Shown here: piece after piece, positions 14,229 through 22,657 of the stretch
Position numbering within the stretch: the first letter of the stretch is position 1
How the letters are laid out: each line of letters begins with the position of its first letter
From: JAAFHN01 sp031421855
GTDB taxonomy: Bacteria > Pseudomonadota > Gammaproteobacteria > Burkholderiales > Burkholderiaceae_C
Reading direction: 5' to 3'
Assembly (NCBI GenBank): GCA_031421855.1
Contig: JANOPN010000083.1
Span: 1-36,596, forward strand
Length of the DNA stretch: 36,596 bases
Notes under the pieces: model-generated
Database searches by the model: none
The model's input: only the letters and a program-made list of their open reading frames with translations
Told to the model about the DNA's origin: nothing
Translations under genes and position numbers: made by a program

Positions 14229-14255
14229 AAAAGGGATGCCGTGGCCTCCCTTTTT
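14229..14255 (+). terminator. Terminator between convergent genes
   Basis: AAAAGGGA and TCCCTTTT(T) form the stem, with a CC/GG pair inside the loop. It lies between the convergent acyl-CoA reductase and DUF2855 genes and has T-runs on both strands, so it can act both ways. Confidence 0.75.
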
Positions 14256-14274
14256 CATGGGGCGTCCACGACAG

Positions 14275-15396
14275 TCAAAGCTCAATCACGTGCCCAAGCG
14301 CCGGTGCGCCACCGCCTGCCAAAACCGCTTGGTAGGTCGCAAGCGCATCTGCCAATCCACGGTGGGTTTTGACGTCCAACCACGGGGGGCTAGCCGCTGC
14401 AATGGCGTTGACAAACTGCTGCCATGACTCGACAAGTCGCTCGTTGAGTGTTGCACCGCCCCATTCACTGGCGCGCTTCTTGATTTGAGCTGGGGCAAAA
14501 AACAAAATCGCTTTGGGACCAGCCAAATCTCTAGCGTTACCGATCGCGGTGACGTGAGTGCCGCCGATGGAGCAGCTGTATTTGAGCTGCGTGAAGCGCG
14601 TGTGGATGTCACGTCGAAGCGCCGCATTGCCCGCAAAGTCGATGTACGCGCAGGGCTCGTCAGCGTCGATGTGGGCCAACTCGCCGTAACTGATGACCTG
14701 GTCGTAGCAGCCCAAACCCTCAACATACGCCCGGTTTGCCTCAGATGTGAGCCCCACAACACGCACACCACTGGCGCGAGCGCGCTTGGCCATCATGTAA
14801 GCGCATCCGTACGCGGTTTTGCTGCTGGCACTCGACAAAATCAGGGTCTTGGCACCGAAGTCTGTGTTGTCGGCAAAAAAGTCATCAATCAACCAGCTGG
14901 TAATGAACAGCGGCCGAAGCAAGCATTGCTCGGCCTCGTTATGTGGCGCATAAAACGGATCTGCCGCGCAGCGCACATATTGGTTGTAAACGGCGGCCAG
15001 CTCAGCTCGGCCAGGCGCAGACTCGACAAACGAATGCGGCGTGACTCGCGTGGGGCTCAACACGACCGCATCGGCAAACGGCAAAAACCCGTAAATCCTC
15101 TCGCCAACCGCAAACCCAGGGTGCAGGCTTTGGACGACGGTGGCAAATCCCCACACCGGCAAAACGCCACTGCCTGCTTCCACTGGATAAAACTGCCAGT
15201 ACTTCATGGCGTCGCCAAATGCGGCGTAGGTGATGTTGTTGGCCGTCAGCGCGAAGCGCTCGATGCGCAGCCTGATCTGGTCAGCAGCCAAGGCTTGCAC
15301 CGGTGACGCATGCCAGCTCGCGTTGGCGAGGGCAGAGGTTTCAATGTGCAGCGTGTTGACGACCGAGGTCGCCGCTTGAGGTGTGGTCGAGTTCAT
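14275..15396 (-). CDS. DUF2855 family protein
   Basis: 373 residues, matching the uncharacterised DUF2855 family. The overall layout recalls medium-chain dehydrogenase/reductases: an N-terminal beta part (QIRLRIERFALTANNITYAAFGDAMKYW), a GERIYGFLPFADAVVL segment, and a Rossmann-like part (TLILSSASSKTAYGCAYMMAKR, then VVGLTSEANRAYVEGLGCYDQVISY). The strict GxGxxG dinucleotide motif is missing (SSASSKT), so coenzyme use is uncertain. No substrate is known. ATG at 15396. It lies 64 bp downstream of the FecR-domain gene on the same strand and may be cotranscribed with it. Confidence 0.82.
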   Translation of the reverse strand: MNSTTPQAATSVVNTLHIETSALANASWHASPVQALAADQIRLRIERFALTANNITYAAFGDAMKYWQFYPVEAGSGVLPVWGFATVVQSLHPGFAVGERIYGFLPFADAVVLSPTRVTPHSFVESAPGRAELAAVYNQYVRCAADPFYAPHNEAEQCLLRPLFITSWLIDDFFADNTDFGAKTLILSSASSKTAYGCAYMMAKRARASGVRVVGLTSEANRAYVEGLGCYDQVISYGELAHIDADEPCAYIDFAGNAALRRDIHTRFTQLKYSCSIGGTHVTAIGNARDLAGPKAILFFAPAQIKKRASEWGGATLNERLVESWQQFVNAIAAASPPWLDVKTHRGLADALATYQAVLAGGGAPALGHVIEL

Positions 15397-15460
15397 CCCG
15401 ACATTGTGGCGCTACTGCGTCACTGCCACCGTCACCGCCGTGACGACCCACTCAAAAGTC

Positions 15461-16171
15461 TCAGTAGCCTTTGCCATCCAACGAGCCTTTTTTACCCGCG
15501 ATTTGCCAGGCAGTGCGTTGATCAATCAAACGAGCCAAAAACTCCAACTCTTCGTCGGTGTGGTTAATGGCTTTTGCAGGTGTGATCAGTTTGCCGTTTT
15601 TGGGCTCAACTTCGCCCCAAAACGACTGGTGATATTGGGCCTGTGAAACAACGCTCTCACTGCCCACGCCGATATCGACCGTGCCATAGCAATTGCAAAA
15701 ATAACTGCGACCAGCTTGGGAGGCAAATATCTCGGTGTAAACCCCGGTTCCACGAATGCCAGCGGTCAGCGTTGGAGTCGTGATTTGGCGGTTGTGGCCT
15801 TTCCCCCAAACACTGTTGACCGCGCCCGTGAGGAGCCGCAACACACTCACAGCGTTCAGCGTGCTGCCGCGCTCAATCGTCATGCGGGAGTTTTGCCGCA
15901 TCTGAAAACTCGCATTACCGACAACAAAGATCAAATTGCTCTTTGGCCCGGTCTCGATGGTGTCGCCTGTTTGCACATTGGCATCGGGTCGCAGGCGTCG
16001 CCCGTTCACGACCGCGTCGCCTGTCAACTCAACGATGTTTGTTCGTTGTTGCGCAAGCGCGGCCCCGAAACCACCCGACGCAGCCCAAGCGGCAGCTGCT
16101 GCGACGACACCTCGGCGCTTAAACCACAAGACCTCAGCTTCGCTTCGGCCGATTAATTCGTGAGAACTCAT
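15461..16171 (-). CDS. FecR-domain periplasmic protein
   Basis: 236 residues. An N-terminal basic stretch (WFKRRG) and hydrophobic segment (VVAAAAAWAASGGFGAALA) form a signal peptide or anchor. The beta-rich FecR domain follows (about 45-140): VELTGDAVVNGRRLRPDANVQ, TGDTIETGPKSNLIFVVG, MRQNSRMTIE and the hallmark TPTLTAGIRGTG. The Cys pair in YFCNCYG is conspicuous. FecR domains sense or scaffold at the cell envelope; stand-alone versions like this are not linked to a sigma factor, and none is nearby. It overlaps the upstream membrane-protein gene by 4 bp (ATGA), so the two are translationally coupled and probably function together. Confidence 0.85.
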   Translation of the reverse strand: MSSHELIGRSEAEVLWFKRRGVVAAAAAWAASGGFGAALAQQRTNIVELTGDAVVNGRRLRPDANVQTGDTIETGPKSNLIFVVGNASFQMRQNSRMTIERGSTLNAVSVLRLLTGAVNSVWGKGHNRQITTPTLTAGIRGTGVYTEIFASQAGRSYFCNCYGTVDIGVGSESVVSQAQYHQSFWGEVEPKNGKLITPAKAINHTDEELEFLARLIDQRTAWQIAGKKGSLDGKGY

Positions 16172-16977
16172 GAGGCAACTCCATCAGACTCGACCGGTTT
16201 GGCCGTGGATTCATCGTCAGCAACAAAGCTGTCCTTGAAACTGAAAAACATCGACACAAAAAACATGCTCGCCAACAAAAGCGTCGTTGGCACCATCACG
16301 ATGCCAACCAACTCTTGGCCACCAATGGCGCCGGTCAGCAAAAGCACGAACATCAAAGCGCCCATCATCACGGCCATCCACGTCAGGCAAAAGACCACCA
16401 TGGCACCCAAATTGCGCCAACACGCAATGAAGCTGAAAAACACGCTCTTGCCTGGGCCCACTCCGTGCCAATGAACCAGAGCTGGCGCGTGCCAAAAGGC
16501 CATCGCAAAGGGCGCGTACATCACCAAAAACACCAAAGCGGCCGATTGAAAACCCGGCGCGCTGACAGTCTCTTTATTCATTGCACCGCCCAACAAATAC
16601 ATCTTGGCAAAGCCACCGCCATCAATGACGACCGTGACCAAGGCCATCGCAATGAACAAAACCGCGTACAGACCACCCAAAATCAACATCGACTTGCGTT
16701 GGGCCTGACCCGCCCGAAAGGCGCTAATCAACACCGCCGGCATTGGAAAGCGTCCTTTCGATGCTTCATCAGTCGCCGCCATCAAGCCCAAGCTTGCGGC
16801 TGGAACCAAAGCCAGCGCGACTAACAAGCCCAACACCGGCACGAAGCCAGCAACAGTGAACACCGCCAAAAACATGAAAAATAAACCGGTCAACGCAAGC
16901 GGCTGATTGAAAAAAGTTTGCACACCAAGCTTGACCCAAGTCATGCCAGTGCGCGCGGGAACGAGATTGAGTTTCAT
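16168..16977 (-). CDS. BPSS1780-family inner-membrane protein
   Basis: 269 residues with about six hydrophobic helices: around 28-45, 47-66, 95-115, 145-162, 190-213 and 218-245. The N-terminal NLVPARTGMTWVKLGVQTFFNQP is the recognisable opening of this Burkholderiales family of unknown function. The C-terminal tail is short and acidic. It is the first gene of a two- or three-gene unit with the FecR-domain gene (4-bp overlap) and perhaps the DUF2855 gene. A good sigma-70 promoter lies just upstream, between it and thrB. No clear Shine-Dalgarno is seen before the ATG. Confidence 0.82.
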   Translation of the reverse strand: MKLNLVPARTGMTWVKLGVQTFFNQPLALTGLFFMFLAVFTVAGFVPVLGLLVALALVPAASLGLMAATDEASKGRFPMPAVLISAFRAGQAQRKSMLILGGLYAVLFIAMALVTVVIDGGGFAKMYLLGGAMNKETVSAPGFQSAALVFLVMYAPFAMAFWHAPALVHWHGVGPGKSVFFSFIACWRNLGAMVVFCLTWMAVMMGALMFVLLLTGAIGGQELVGIVMVPTTLLLASMFFVSMFFSFKDSFVADDESTAKPVESDGVAS

Positions 16978-17046
16978 GAACGATTGGGATATGCGAAGCG
17001 CAAAGTTGTGGAAAGTTCGCCAAACCTGGGGGCTCAGCGCTTGTTC

Positions 17047-17075
17047 AGTGTACGAACTTGTGAAGACCGTGACAA
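17047..17075 (-). promoter_or_regulatory. Candidate sigma-70 promoter of the BPSS1780/FecR operon
   Basis: On the minus strand TTGTCA (17075-17070) is followed after exactly 17 bp by TACACT (17052-17047). It lies right after the thrB stop. The predicted start, near 17040, gives a leader of about 60 nt and separates these genes from the ispA-thrB unit. Confidence 0.55.
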
Positions 17076-17082
17076 AAGTCTG

Positions 17083-18117
17083 CTAATCGAGCGGGGTTTG
17101 CGGCACAGCCAGCAAGTCTGGAGCGCACTGCGCCCGAAGCCTCAACACCCGCTCAAAGTGGGTCGGATCATGGGGTTGCAGCATTTGCGCAGCGCGCGGC
17201 CTGTGCCAATCCCACAGGCGCGAGATCCAAAATCGCAACGCTGCGGCGCGAAGCATGGCGTGCAACAGTTGGCGCTCGGCGCCGCTCAACGGTCGAACCA
17301 ACTCATAAGCCGCGAGCAAAGTGCGTGCACGGTTTAAGTCCAACTCCCCCGTGCTGAGATCAATTGCCCAATCGTTGAGCGCGACGCATAAGTCGAAAAG
17401 CCAGTGATCATCACCTGCGAAGTAAAAATCAAACACACCACTCAAAAATGGCTCGCCCGATGCAGAGGTCGTGAACATCACGTTATCTCGAAACAAATCC
17501 GCGTGGATGGCACCGCGCGGCAACGCGCTGTACGCCGGCGTTGTCGCGACATGATTTTGGTAGGCGAGCTCGCTGGCCAAGAGAGCCGATTGATCGGCTC
17601 CGAGATGCGGCATCACCGTCGGCGCGGTTTCATTCCACCACGCCAGCGCTCGCAAATTGGGTTGTTGACCGCCGAAAGTCGCGCCTGCCAAGTGCATGCG
17701 TGCAAGCACCTCACCCAGCTGCGCGCAGTGCGCCGTCGTTGGCGACAAGGCGCTCTCCCCCACCAAGCAGCTCACCACGCTGGCCGGTTTTCCGGCGACT
17801 TGCAACACTTTGGGGTGTCCGCCTGTTTTGCGTCCATTCTCAAAACTGGGGTCGATCACGGGGTCAGGGACTGCAATGCCATTGCTCGCCAAATGCCCCA
17901 TCAAATCAAGGTAGTACGGCAATTGATCGGCGCGAAGTCGCTCAAACAGCGTCAATACGCGCCGAACTGCGGGCTCGCCGTCTCGCTGCGTGCTGAGAAA
18001 GTAGTTGGTGTTTTCGATTCCGCCTTTGATGGGGTCAAGTGCCAAGCATCGCCCAAGTCCCAATCGATCACACAGCGCTTGGGCTTGCTCTGGCGCTACG
18101 TCGGTGTAAACAGCCAT
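17083..18117 (-). CDS. thrB: Homoserine kinase, ThrB APH-fold type
   Basis: 344 residues. Phosphorylates L-homoserine with ATP on the threonine pathway. It belongs to the aminoglycoside-phosphotransferase-like ThrB family found in Betaproteobacteria and Pseudomonas, not the GHMP type of E. coli. The catalytic loop HADLFRDN (205-212, with Asp207 and Asn212) and the metal-binding Asp230 in GVFDFYFAGDDHW are intact. The N-terminal MAVYTDVAPEQ and GGIENTNYFL are typical. It starts 8 bp after the ispA stop and is thus the third gene of xseB-ispA-thrB, an uncommon neighbour: dxs more often follows ispA. Confidence 0.93.
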   Translation of the reverse strand: MAVYTDVAPEQAQALCDRLGLGRCLALDPIKGGIENTNYFLSTQRDGEPAVRRVLTLFERLRADQLPYYLDLMGHLASNGIAVPDPVIDPSFENGRKTGGHPKVLQVAGKPASVVSCLVGESALSPTTAHCAQLGEVLARMHLAGATFGGQQPNLRALAWWNETAPTVMPHLGADQSALLASELAYQNHVATTPAYSALPRGAIHADLFRDNVMFTTSASGEPFLSGVFDFYFAGDDHWLFDLCVALNDWAIDLSTGELDLNRARTLLAAYELVRPLSGAERQLLHAMLRAAALRFWISRLWDWHRPRAAQMLQPHDPTHFERVLRLRAQCAPDLLAVPQTPLD

Positions 18118-18125
18118 GCTCTGGG

Positions 18126-19034
18126 TCAGGAGCTTCGAGCGACGACGCGCTCGGCAAGCGCCGACAGTGCGCGGGTGTCAGACAAGCCAGATGTTTTGAG
18201 CGCGTCTTGGGCTTGCATGTGCAGGCGATCAGCGTAGGCACGCGACTCAGTCAGCCCCAAAATTGACACATAAGTCGGCTTTCCGCTGGCAGCATCTTTG
18301 CCCGCCGTTTTACCGAGCGTTTGCGCGTCGCCGACCACATCCAAGATGTCGTCAACCACTTGAAACGCCAAACCCATCGCCCAGCCATAGTCGCTCAGGG
18401 CTTGCTGAGCTTGCGGCTCGACGTGCCCGCAGGCCACACCCATCATCACACTGGCATGCAAAAGCGCGCCAGTTTTTAGGCGGTGCATGTTGCGCAAGCT
18501 GGCTTCGTCGAGTTGTTTGCCGACAGCAGCCAAATCGATGGCTTGGCCACCAGCCATGCCATCGAACCCAGCAGACCGCGACAACAAGCGGCACAACTGC
18601 GCCTGCATGGCATCGGGTACGCTGGCATCTGACGGCGTGAGCAACTCAAAGGCCAGCGCCTGAAGCGCATCGCCAGCCAGCAAGGCTTGAGCTTGTCCGA
18701 ATTTGATGTGCACCGTGGGTTTGCCTCGGCGCAGCACGTCGTTGTCCATGCACGGCATGTCGTCGTGAACCAGCGAATAGGCATGAATCAACTCGGTCGC
18801 ACATGCAGCGCGAACCGTTGCAGCCTTCAGGCCGCTTGCGGACTCGCTGGCCGCGTAAACCAATAAGGGCCGCAGCCGCTTTCCGCCGTCAAGCACGGCA
18901 TAGCGCATGGCGGCACCCAAACCAGCTGGCGCATCAGGCGTGATGAAGTCGCTCATCGCAACTTCGGTGTTGGCCAAATGTGCCTGCGACCATGGATCGA
19001 GCTCAAAAGAAGACAAAACAGTGCCGCCCATCAT
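18126..19034 (-). CDS. ispA: Farnesyl diphosphate synthase (polyprenyl synthetase)
   Basis: 302 residues. Condenses isopentenyl diphosphate with dimethylallyl and geranyl diphosphate to give farnesyl diphosphate, the precursor of quinones and undecaprenyl carriers. The first aspartate-rich motif DDMPCMD is at 91-97 and the second, FQVVDDILD, at 224-232; GGKRLRP (50-56) binds the homoallylic substrate. Length and layout match bacterial IspA. The ATG overlaps the xseB stop (ATGA), indicating coupling. The classical xseB-ispA pair is kept. Confidence 0.95.
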   Translation of the reverse strand: MMGGTVLSSFELDPWSQAHLANTEVAMSDFITPDAPAGLGAAMRYAVLDGGKRLRPLLVYAASESASGLKAATVRAACATELIHAYSLVHDDMPCMDNDVLRRGKPTVHIKFGQAQALLAGDALQALAFELLTPSDASVPDAMQAQLCRLLSRSAGFDGMAGGQAIDLAAVGKQLDEASLRNMHRLKTGALLHASVMMGVACGHVEPQAQQALSDYGWAMGLAFQVVDDILDVVGDAQTLGKTAGKDAASGKPTYVSILGLTESRAYADRLHMQAQDALKTSGLSDTRALSALAERVVARSS

Positions 19035-19294
19035 GCGTTCGCGCTATTTGCAGTTGCATCGAACAATTTAACCTGGTCTTCAACCGTTTGGAGCTGATCG
19101 CGGCAGTGTTTGAGCAAAAAAGCCGCCCGCCGATACCCGCCCAGCAGGTCGTCAAGCGAGGTTTGGCCCTCTTCGAGCGCATCGGTGAGCGCTTCAAGCT
19201 CAGCCAGCCCCGCTTCAAAGCTGATTGGGCTCGCAAATGCAGGATTGACGGCATCGGGCTCATCGTCGGTTGGGGTGACAGCACTTTTTCTCAT
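19031..19294 (-). CDS. xseB: Exodeoxyribonuclease VII small subunit
   Basis: 87 residues. Small subunit of exonuclease VII, which degrades single-stranded DNA together with XseA. The core ISFEAGLAELEALTDALEEGQTSLDDLLGGYRRAAFLLKHCRDQLQTVEDQVKLF (about 27-80) is the standard two-helix XseB domain. The open frame extends to 19411, but the sequence in front of M(RKSAVTPTDDEPD) is not family-like, so the ATG at 19294 is used. It is the first gene of xseB-ispA-thrB. xseA is not in the window. Confidence 0.92.
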   Translation of the reverse strand: MRKSAVTPTDDEPDAVNPAFASPISFEAGLAELEALTDALEEGQTSLDDLLGGYRRAAFLLKHCRDQLQTVEDQVKLFDATANSANA

Positions 19295-19427
19295 GGATAG
19301 CGCAAATTGTAGGCGCGCAACCGATGGCGTTTCGCGCTGCGGTGACGATGTCAGCATCGAACCGCGCCACCCACTAAAATACAGCACCAGTCTTTTTTTC
19401 CGCGACCACAAGGGGAGTTTCGGCCCG

Positions 19428-20618
19428 ATGTCGAATTTGAGTCTTCAGTTTCAGCACGCCACCAGTCAATTGCCTGTGGCCTCCTACTTTGATTTGGAGG
19501 TGTTCCGCGCGGAACAGCAGCTGATCTTTGATGCCTCGCCTCGCTACTGCGGGCACCAGCTCTCGGTGCCAGAGGCTGGCGACTTTGCCACCCTCACCCA
19601 CGAACACGATGGCCGGGCCTTGATCCACGCGGCTCAAGGCGTGCAACTGCTCTCCAACGTGTGCCGCCATCGCCAAGCGGTGATGCTGCGTGGACGTGGC
19701 AATTTGGCCGCTACCCCAGCCACCCAGCCCGGCAGCCTTGGCCCAGGTTTTGCCAGCGGCAACATCGTGTGCCCCCTGCACCGCTGGACGTACAGCCCCA
19801 CCGGCGAGCTCAAGGGCGCGCCTCACTTCCCCATTGATCCGTGCCTGAATTTGCGCAACCAAGCCTTGGTGTCTTGGCAAGGCTTGTTGTTTGAGACCAG
19901 CGGCAGCGCGCTGGCCCGTGACCCGCAGGCTGAGCTCGCTCAGCTGGCGAGCATCGCCAAAATCGACTTCAGCGGCTACAAATACCACGACAGCCTGATC
20001 CACGAATGCGCCTACAACTGGAAAACCTTCATCGAAGTCTATTTAGAGGACTATCACGTGGGGCCTGCGCATCCTGGCTTGGGTAATTTTGTGAGCTGTG
20101 ACGAGCTGCAGTGGCAGTTCGGTGCCCACCACTCGGTGCAAACCGTTGGCGCCAAACTCGGTGGCGCTCTGCAAACTCACAACGGCCCTGCCGCTGGCAG
20201 CCCGGTGTATCAGCGCTGGCACGACGCGGTCATGGCCTTCAGCGGTGGCGTCGCCCCAACACAAGGCGCGATTTGGCTGACGTACTACCCGCACACCATG
20301 GTGGAGTGGTACCCGCATGTGCTGGTGGTGTCGACCTTGCACCCGCGCGGGCCGCAGCACACGGTGAATTTGGTGGAGTTTTTCTACCCTGAAGAAATCC
20401 ATGCGTTTGAGCCTGAATTGATCGCTGCCCAACGAGCCGCATACGCTGAGACTTGCGTTGAAGACGACGAAATCGCCCTTCGCATGGACGCAGGCCGCTT
20501 GGCGCTGCACAGCCGTGGCGACAACGAGGTTGGCCCCTACCAAAGCCCCATGGAAGACGGCATGCAGCACTTTCACGAGTGGTACCGGGCGCAAACTTCG
20601 CCCCGGCTCGTGGCTTAA
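19428..20618 (+). CDS. Rieske non-heme iron oxygenase, alpha subunit
   Basis: 396 residues. The Rieske [2Fe-2S] ligands are C79-R-H81 (NVCRHRQAVML) and C115-P-L-H118 (VCPLHRWTY). The mononuclear iron site follows in EVYLEDYHVGPAHPG: His210 and His215, with Asp208 as the electron-bridging residue. It belongs to the ring-hydroxylating dioxygenase/demethylase family. The substrate is unknown, and no ferredoxin, reductase or beta subunit lies nearby. The ATG at 19428 has AGGGGAG 10 bases upstream; the open frame from 19110 overlaps xseB on the other strand and is discarded. TAAAAT at 19375-19380 could be its -10 box. Confidence 0.88.
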   Translation: MSNLSLQFQHATSQLPVASYFDLEVFRAEQQLIFDASPRYCGHQLSVPEAGDFATLTHEHDGRALIHAAQGVQLLSNVCRHRQAVMLRGRGNLAATPATQPGSLGPGFASGNIVCPLHRWTYSPTGELKGAPHFPIDPCLNLRNQALVSWQGLLFETSGSALARDPQAELAQLASIAKIDFSGYKYHDSLIHECAYNWKTFIEVYLEDYHVGPAHPGLGNFVSCDELQWQFGAHHSVQTVGAKLGGALQTHNGPAAGSPVYQRWHDAVMAFSGGVAPTQGAIWLTYYPHTMVEWYPHVLVVSTLHPRGPQHTVNLVEFFYPEEIHAFEPELIAAQRAAYAETCVEDDEIALRMDAGRLALHSRGDNEVGPYQSPMEDGMQHFHEWYRAQTSPRLVA

Positions 20619-21574
20619 GGCGACGCTGCTTGCAAGCGCTTTGGATGCTCGCGGCTTGCTTTGCGTTTGCGCTAATGGGTGCTTGCGTCAAAACCGCCTC
20701 GCAATACTTCAGCAGCGCTGAGTTGGTCGCTTGGCGCGGCGTGATCAGCATGGCCTTGGTCTACGCCTTTGCGCGCAGCCGCGGCGTGGGCATGCAAACG
20801 CGCCTGCCCGGCATGCACCTGTGGCGCAGCATCGTGGGTGTGGTGGCTTTGGGCAGCTGGTTTTACGCGATTGCGCACCTGCCTTTGGCAACCGCCATGA
20901 CACTGAATTACATGAGCAGCCTGTGGGTGGCTGCGTTCGTGGTCGGTGGCAGCCTTTTGTTTGCGCTGCGCGAACTGTCGCTCGGCGCCGGGGTTGAAGC
21001 AAGCGCCGAGGCAACACCCAATGCAGCCGGAGCCGAAGCGGGCGCTCACATCGAACGGGTTTTTCGCGATCAAGGACCGCTCTTGGGCGCGCTGCTGTTG
21101 GGATTTTCGGGCGTGGTGATGGTTCTGCGGCCGAGCGTCGGGCCCGATCAAGTCTTGGCTGCGCTCTTGGGACTGCTCTCGGGCTTGGTGTCTGCGTTCG
21201 CCTATTTGCAAGTCATTGCGCTGGGTCGCCTCGGCGAACCCGAAGAGCGCACCGTGTTTTATTTTGCCTGCGGCTGCGCCGTGGTGGGCACGCTCGCGCT
21301 GCCGTTCACCGGCTTGAGTGCCTGGCCGGGTTGGTCGGCCGCTTGGTTGTTGCCCATCGGAATGCTCGCCTCGGTTGGCCAATGGGCGATGACGCGGGCC
21401 TACGCCATGGGTTCAACCCTGCTGGTTGCGAACTTGCAATACAGCGGCGTGGTGTTTGCAGCTCTGCTTGGCGTAATCTTGTTTGGTGAGCGACTGCCGT
21501 GGCTGGCTTGGGCCGGCATGGGGTTGGTCATCACCAGTGCGGTACTTGCTACTTATTTAAGAGCAAAGAAGTGA
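20579..21574 (+). CDS. EamA/DMT-family membrane transporter
   Basis: Up to 331 residues with about ten hydrophobic helices in two EamA repeats. A polar insert (about 140-165, rich in Glu/Ala) separates the halves. The start is unsure: GTG at 20579 overlaps the Rieske gene by 40 bp; TTG at 20630 has AAGG 9 bases upstream and directly precedes the first helix (LQALWMLAACFAFALMG); ATG at 20645 is also possible. The transported metabolite is unknown. The last eight residues, ATYLRAKK, and the stop codon are made by a copy of the dispersed repeat. It overlaps or abuts the Rieske gene, suggesting cotranscription. Confidence 0.88.
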   Translation: MVPGANFAPARGLRRRCLQALWMLAACFAFALMGACVKTASQYFSSAELVAWRGVISMALVYAFARSRGVGMQTRLPGMHLWRSIVGVVALGSWFYAIAHLPLATAMTLNYMSSLWVAAFVVGGSLLFALRELSLGAGVEASAEATPNAAGAEAGAHIERVFRDQGPLLGALLLGFSGVVMVLRPSVGPDQVLAALLGLLSGLVSAFAYLQVIALGRLGEPEERTVFYFACGCAVVGTLALPFTGLSAWPGWSAAWLLPIGMLASVGQWAMTRAYAMGSTLLVANLQYSGVVFAALLGVILFGERLPWLAWAGMGLVITSAVLATYLRAKK

Positions 21575-21606
21575 ATGAATCCGGCGACCAAGAGCTTATT
21601 TTTCAT
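21548..21606 (+). repeat. Dispersed repeat, copy c (end of the EamA transporter gene)
   Basis: GCTACTTATTTAAGAGCA, then AATGAATCCGGCGACCAAGAG and an ATTTTTCATC tail shared with copy d. The centre is diverged. It supplies the last eight codons and the TGA of the transporter gene and the spacer before the sulfurtransferase start. Confidence 0.75.
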
Positions 21607-21619
21607 CGAAAAGTCCTCC

Positions 21620-22504
21620 ATGACCATTTCAACCCGTTACAGCACCATCATCAGCATCGAGAAGCTCCAAGCCGACACAAAGGCGGACGCTGATGTCGTC
21701 GTTTTTGATTGCAGTTTCGATTTGGCCGACCCCAGCAGCGGGCTGAGGCAATTCGAAGCCAACCACATCCCAGGTGCCCGATTTGCCGATCTTGACTTGC
21801 ATTTGAGCGAAAAGCGCGAGGGCTCAACGCGCGAAAGCGGCGGTCGCCACCCGCTGCCCACGCGCGAGCGGTTTGCCCAGTGGCTGGGCAGCCAAGGCGT
21901 TGGGCCGGATACCCAAGTCGTCGTCTACGACCGACAAACCCAGCAGTACTGCGGCCGCCTGTGGTGGATGTGCCAGTGGGTGGGCCACCACCACTGCGCC
22001 GTGCTGGATGGCGGGCTGGCTGCATGGCAAAACGCAGGTGCAGCCGTCGAATCAGGCCCGGCGAGCGATTTAGATGCCAATTTGATGAAAAATCACCCAT
22101 TGGTCACTGGATTCATTGAGTTTGTTGCTATTGATTCAGTAGTGAAAAGCTTGGGTAGCGGCCGCCAAACCATCATCGACGCACGGGCCGCACCGCGCTA
22201 TCGCGGCGAAGTTGAGCCACTAGACCCCATCGCTGGCCACATTCCGGGCGCATTGAACCGCCCTTTTGCCAGCAACTTCACGGCTGATGGCCTCTTTAAA
22301 CCGGCGCAAACACTGCGAAGCGAATTCAAAGCCCTGCTCGGCGAGCGCGACCCTGCGACCGTCGTACACCACTGCGGCAGTGGCGTCACGGCCACGCCCA
22401 ACGTGTTGGCGATGCTGATCGCGGGCCTTGGCCCCACCCATTTGTTCGCCGGTAGTTGGAGCGAATGGAGCAACACGCCGGGGCTGCCTGTAGCCCGCGG
22501 TTGA
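21620..22504 (+). CDS. sseA: Sulfurtransferase, 3-mercaptopyruvate type (tandem rhodanese)
   Basis: 294 residues from the ATG at 21620; an upstream in-frame ATG at 21575 would add 15 residues coded largely by the repeat. The N-terminal rhodanese domain has HIPGARFADLD and the LSEKREGSTRESGGRHPLP segment; the second has GHIPGALNRPF and the active-site loop CGSGVTA with Cys252. The CGSGV loop is typical of mercaptopyruvate sulfurtransferases rather than thiosulfate-specific enzymes (CRxGx[R/T]). Residues about 156-174 (MKNHPLVTGFIEFVAIDSV), in the linker between the two domains, come from an in-frame copy of the dispersed repeat in reverse orientation. The active site appears intact. Confidence 0.88.
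   Translation: MTISTRYSTIISIEKLQADTKADADVVVFDCSFDLADPSSGLRQFEANHIPGARFADLDLHLSEKREGSTRESGGRHPLPTRERFAQWLGSQGVGPDTQVVVYDRQTQQYCGRLWWMCQWVGHHHCAVLDGGLAAWQNAGAAVESGPASDLDANLMKNHPLVTGFIEFVAIDSVVKSLGSGRQTIIDARAAPRYRGEVEPLDPIAGHIPGALNRPFASNFTADGLFKPAQTLRSEFKALLGERDPATVVHHCGSGVTATPNVLAMLIAGLGPTHLFAGSWSEWSNTPGLPVARG
22084..22142 (-). repeat. Dispersed repeat, copy d (inside the sulfurtransferase gene)
   Basis: On the minus strand, CTACTGAATCAATAGCAA, then CAAACTCAATGAATCCAGTG and ACCAATGGGTGATTTTTCATC. This nearly intact copy lies antisense in the coding region and keeps the frame open through about 20 codons. Confidence 0.85.
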
Positions 22505-22657
22505 CCCAAAACTGGCTTGTTTCCCGGTGTAACCGATGGTTTGCACTGTCGTCCCAGCAGTCATCGGCTGCGTTTGCTCCCTACAATCGAGGCCATAAGT
22601 GGCACAAAAACCTGCTGTTCAGGACAAACCACGAGCAACACTCACTTTGAGGGAAAC

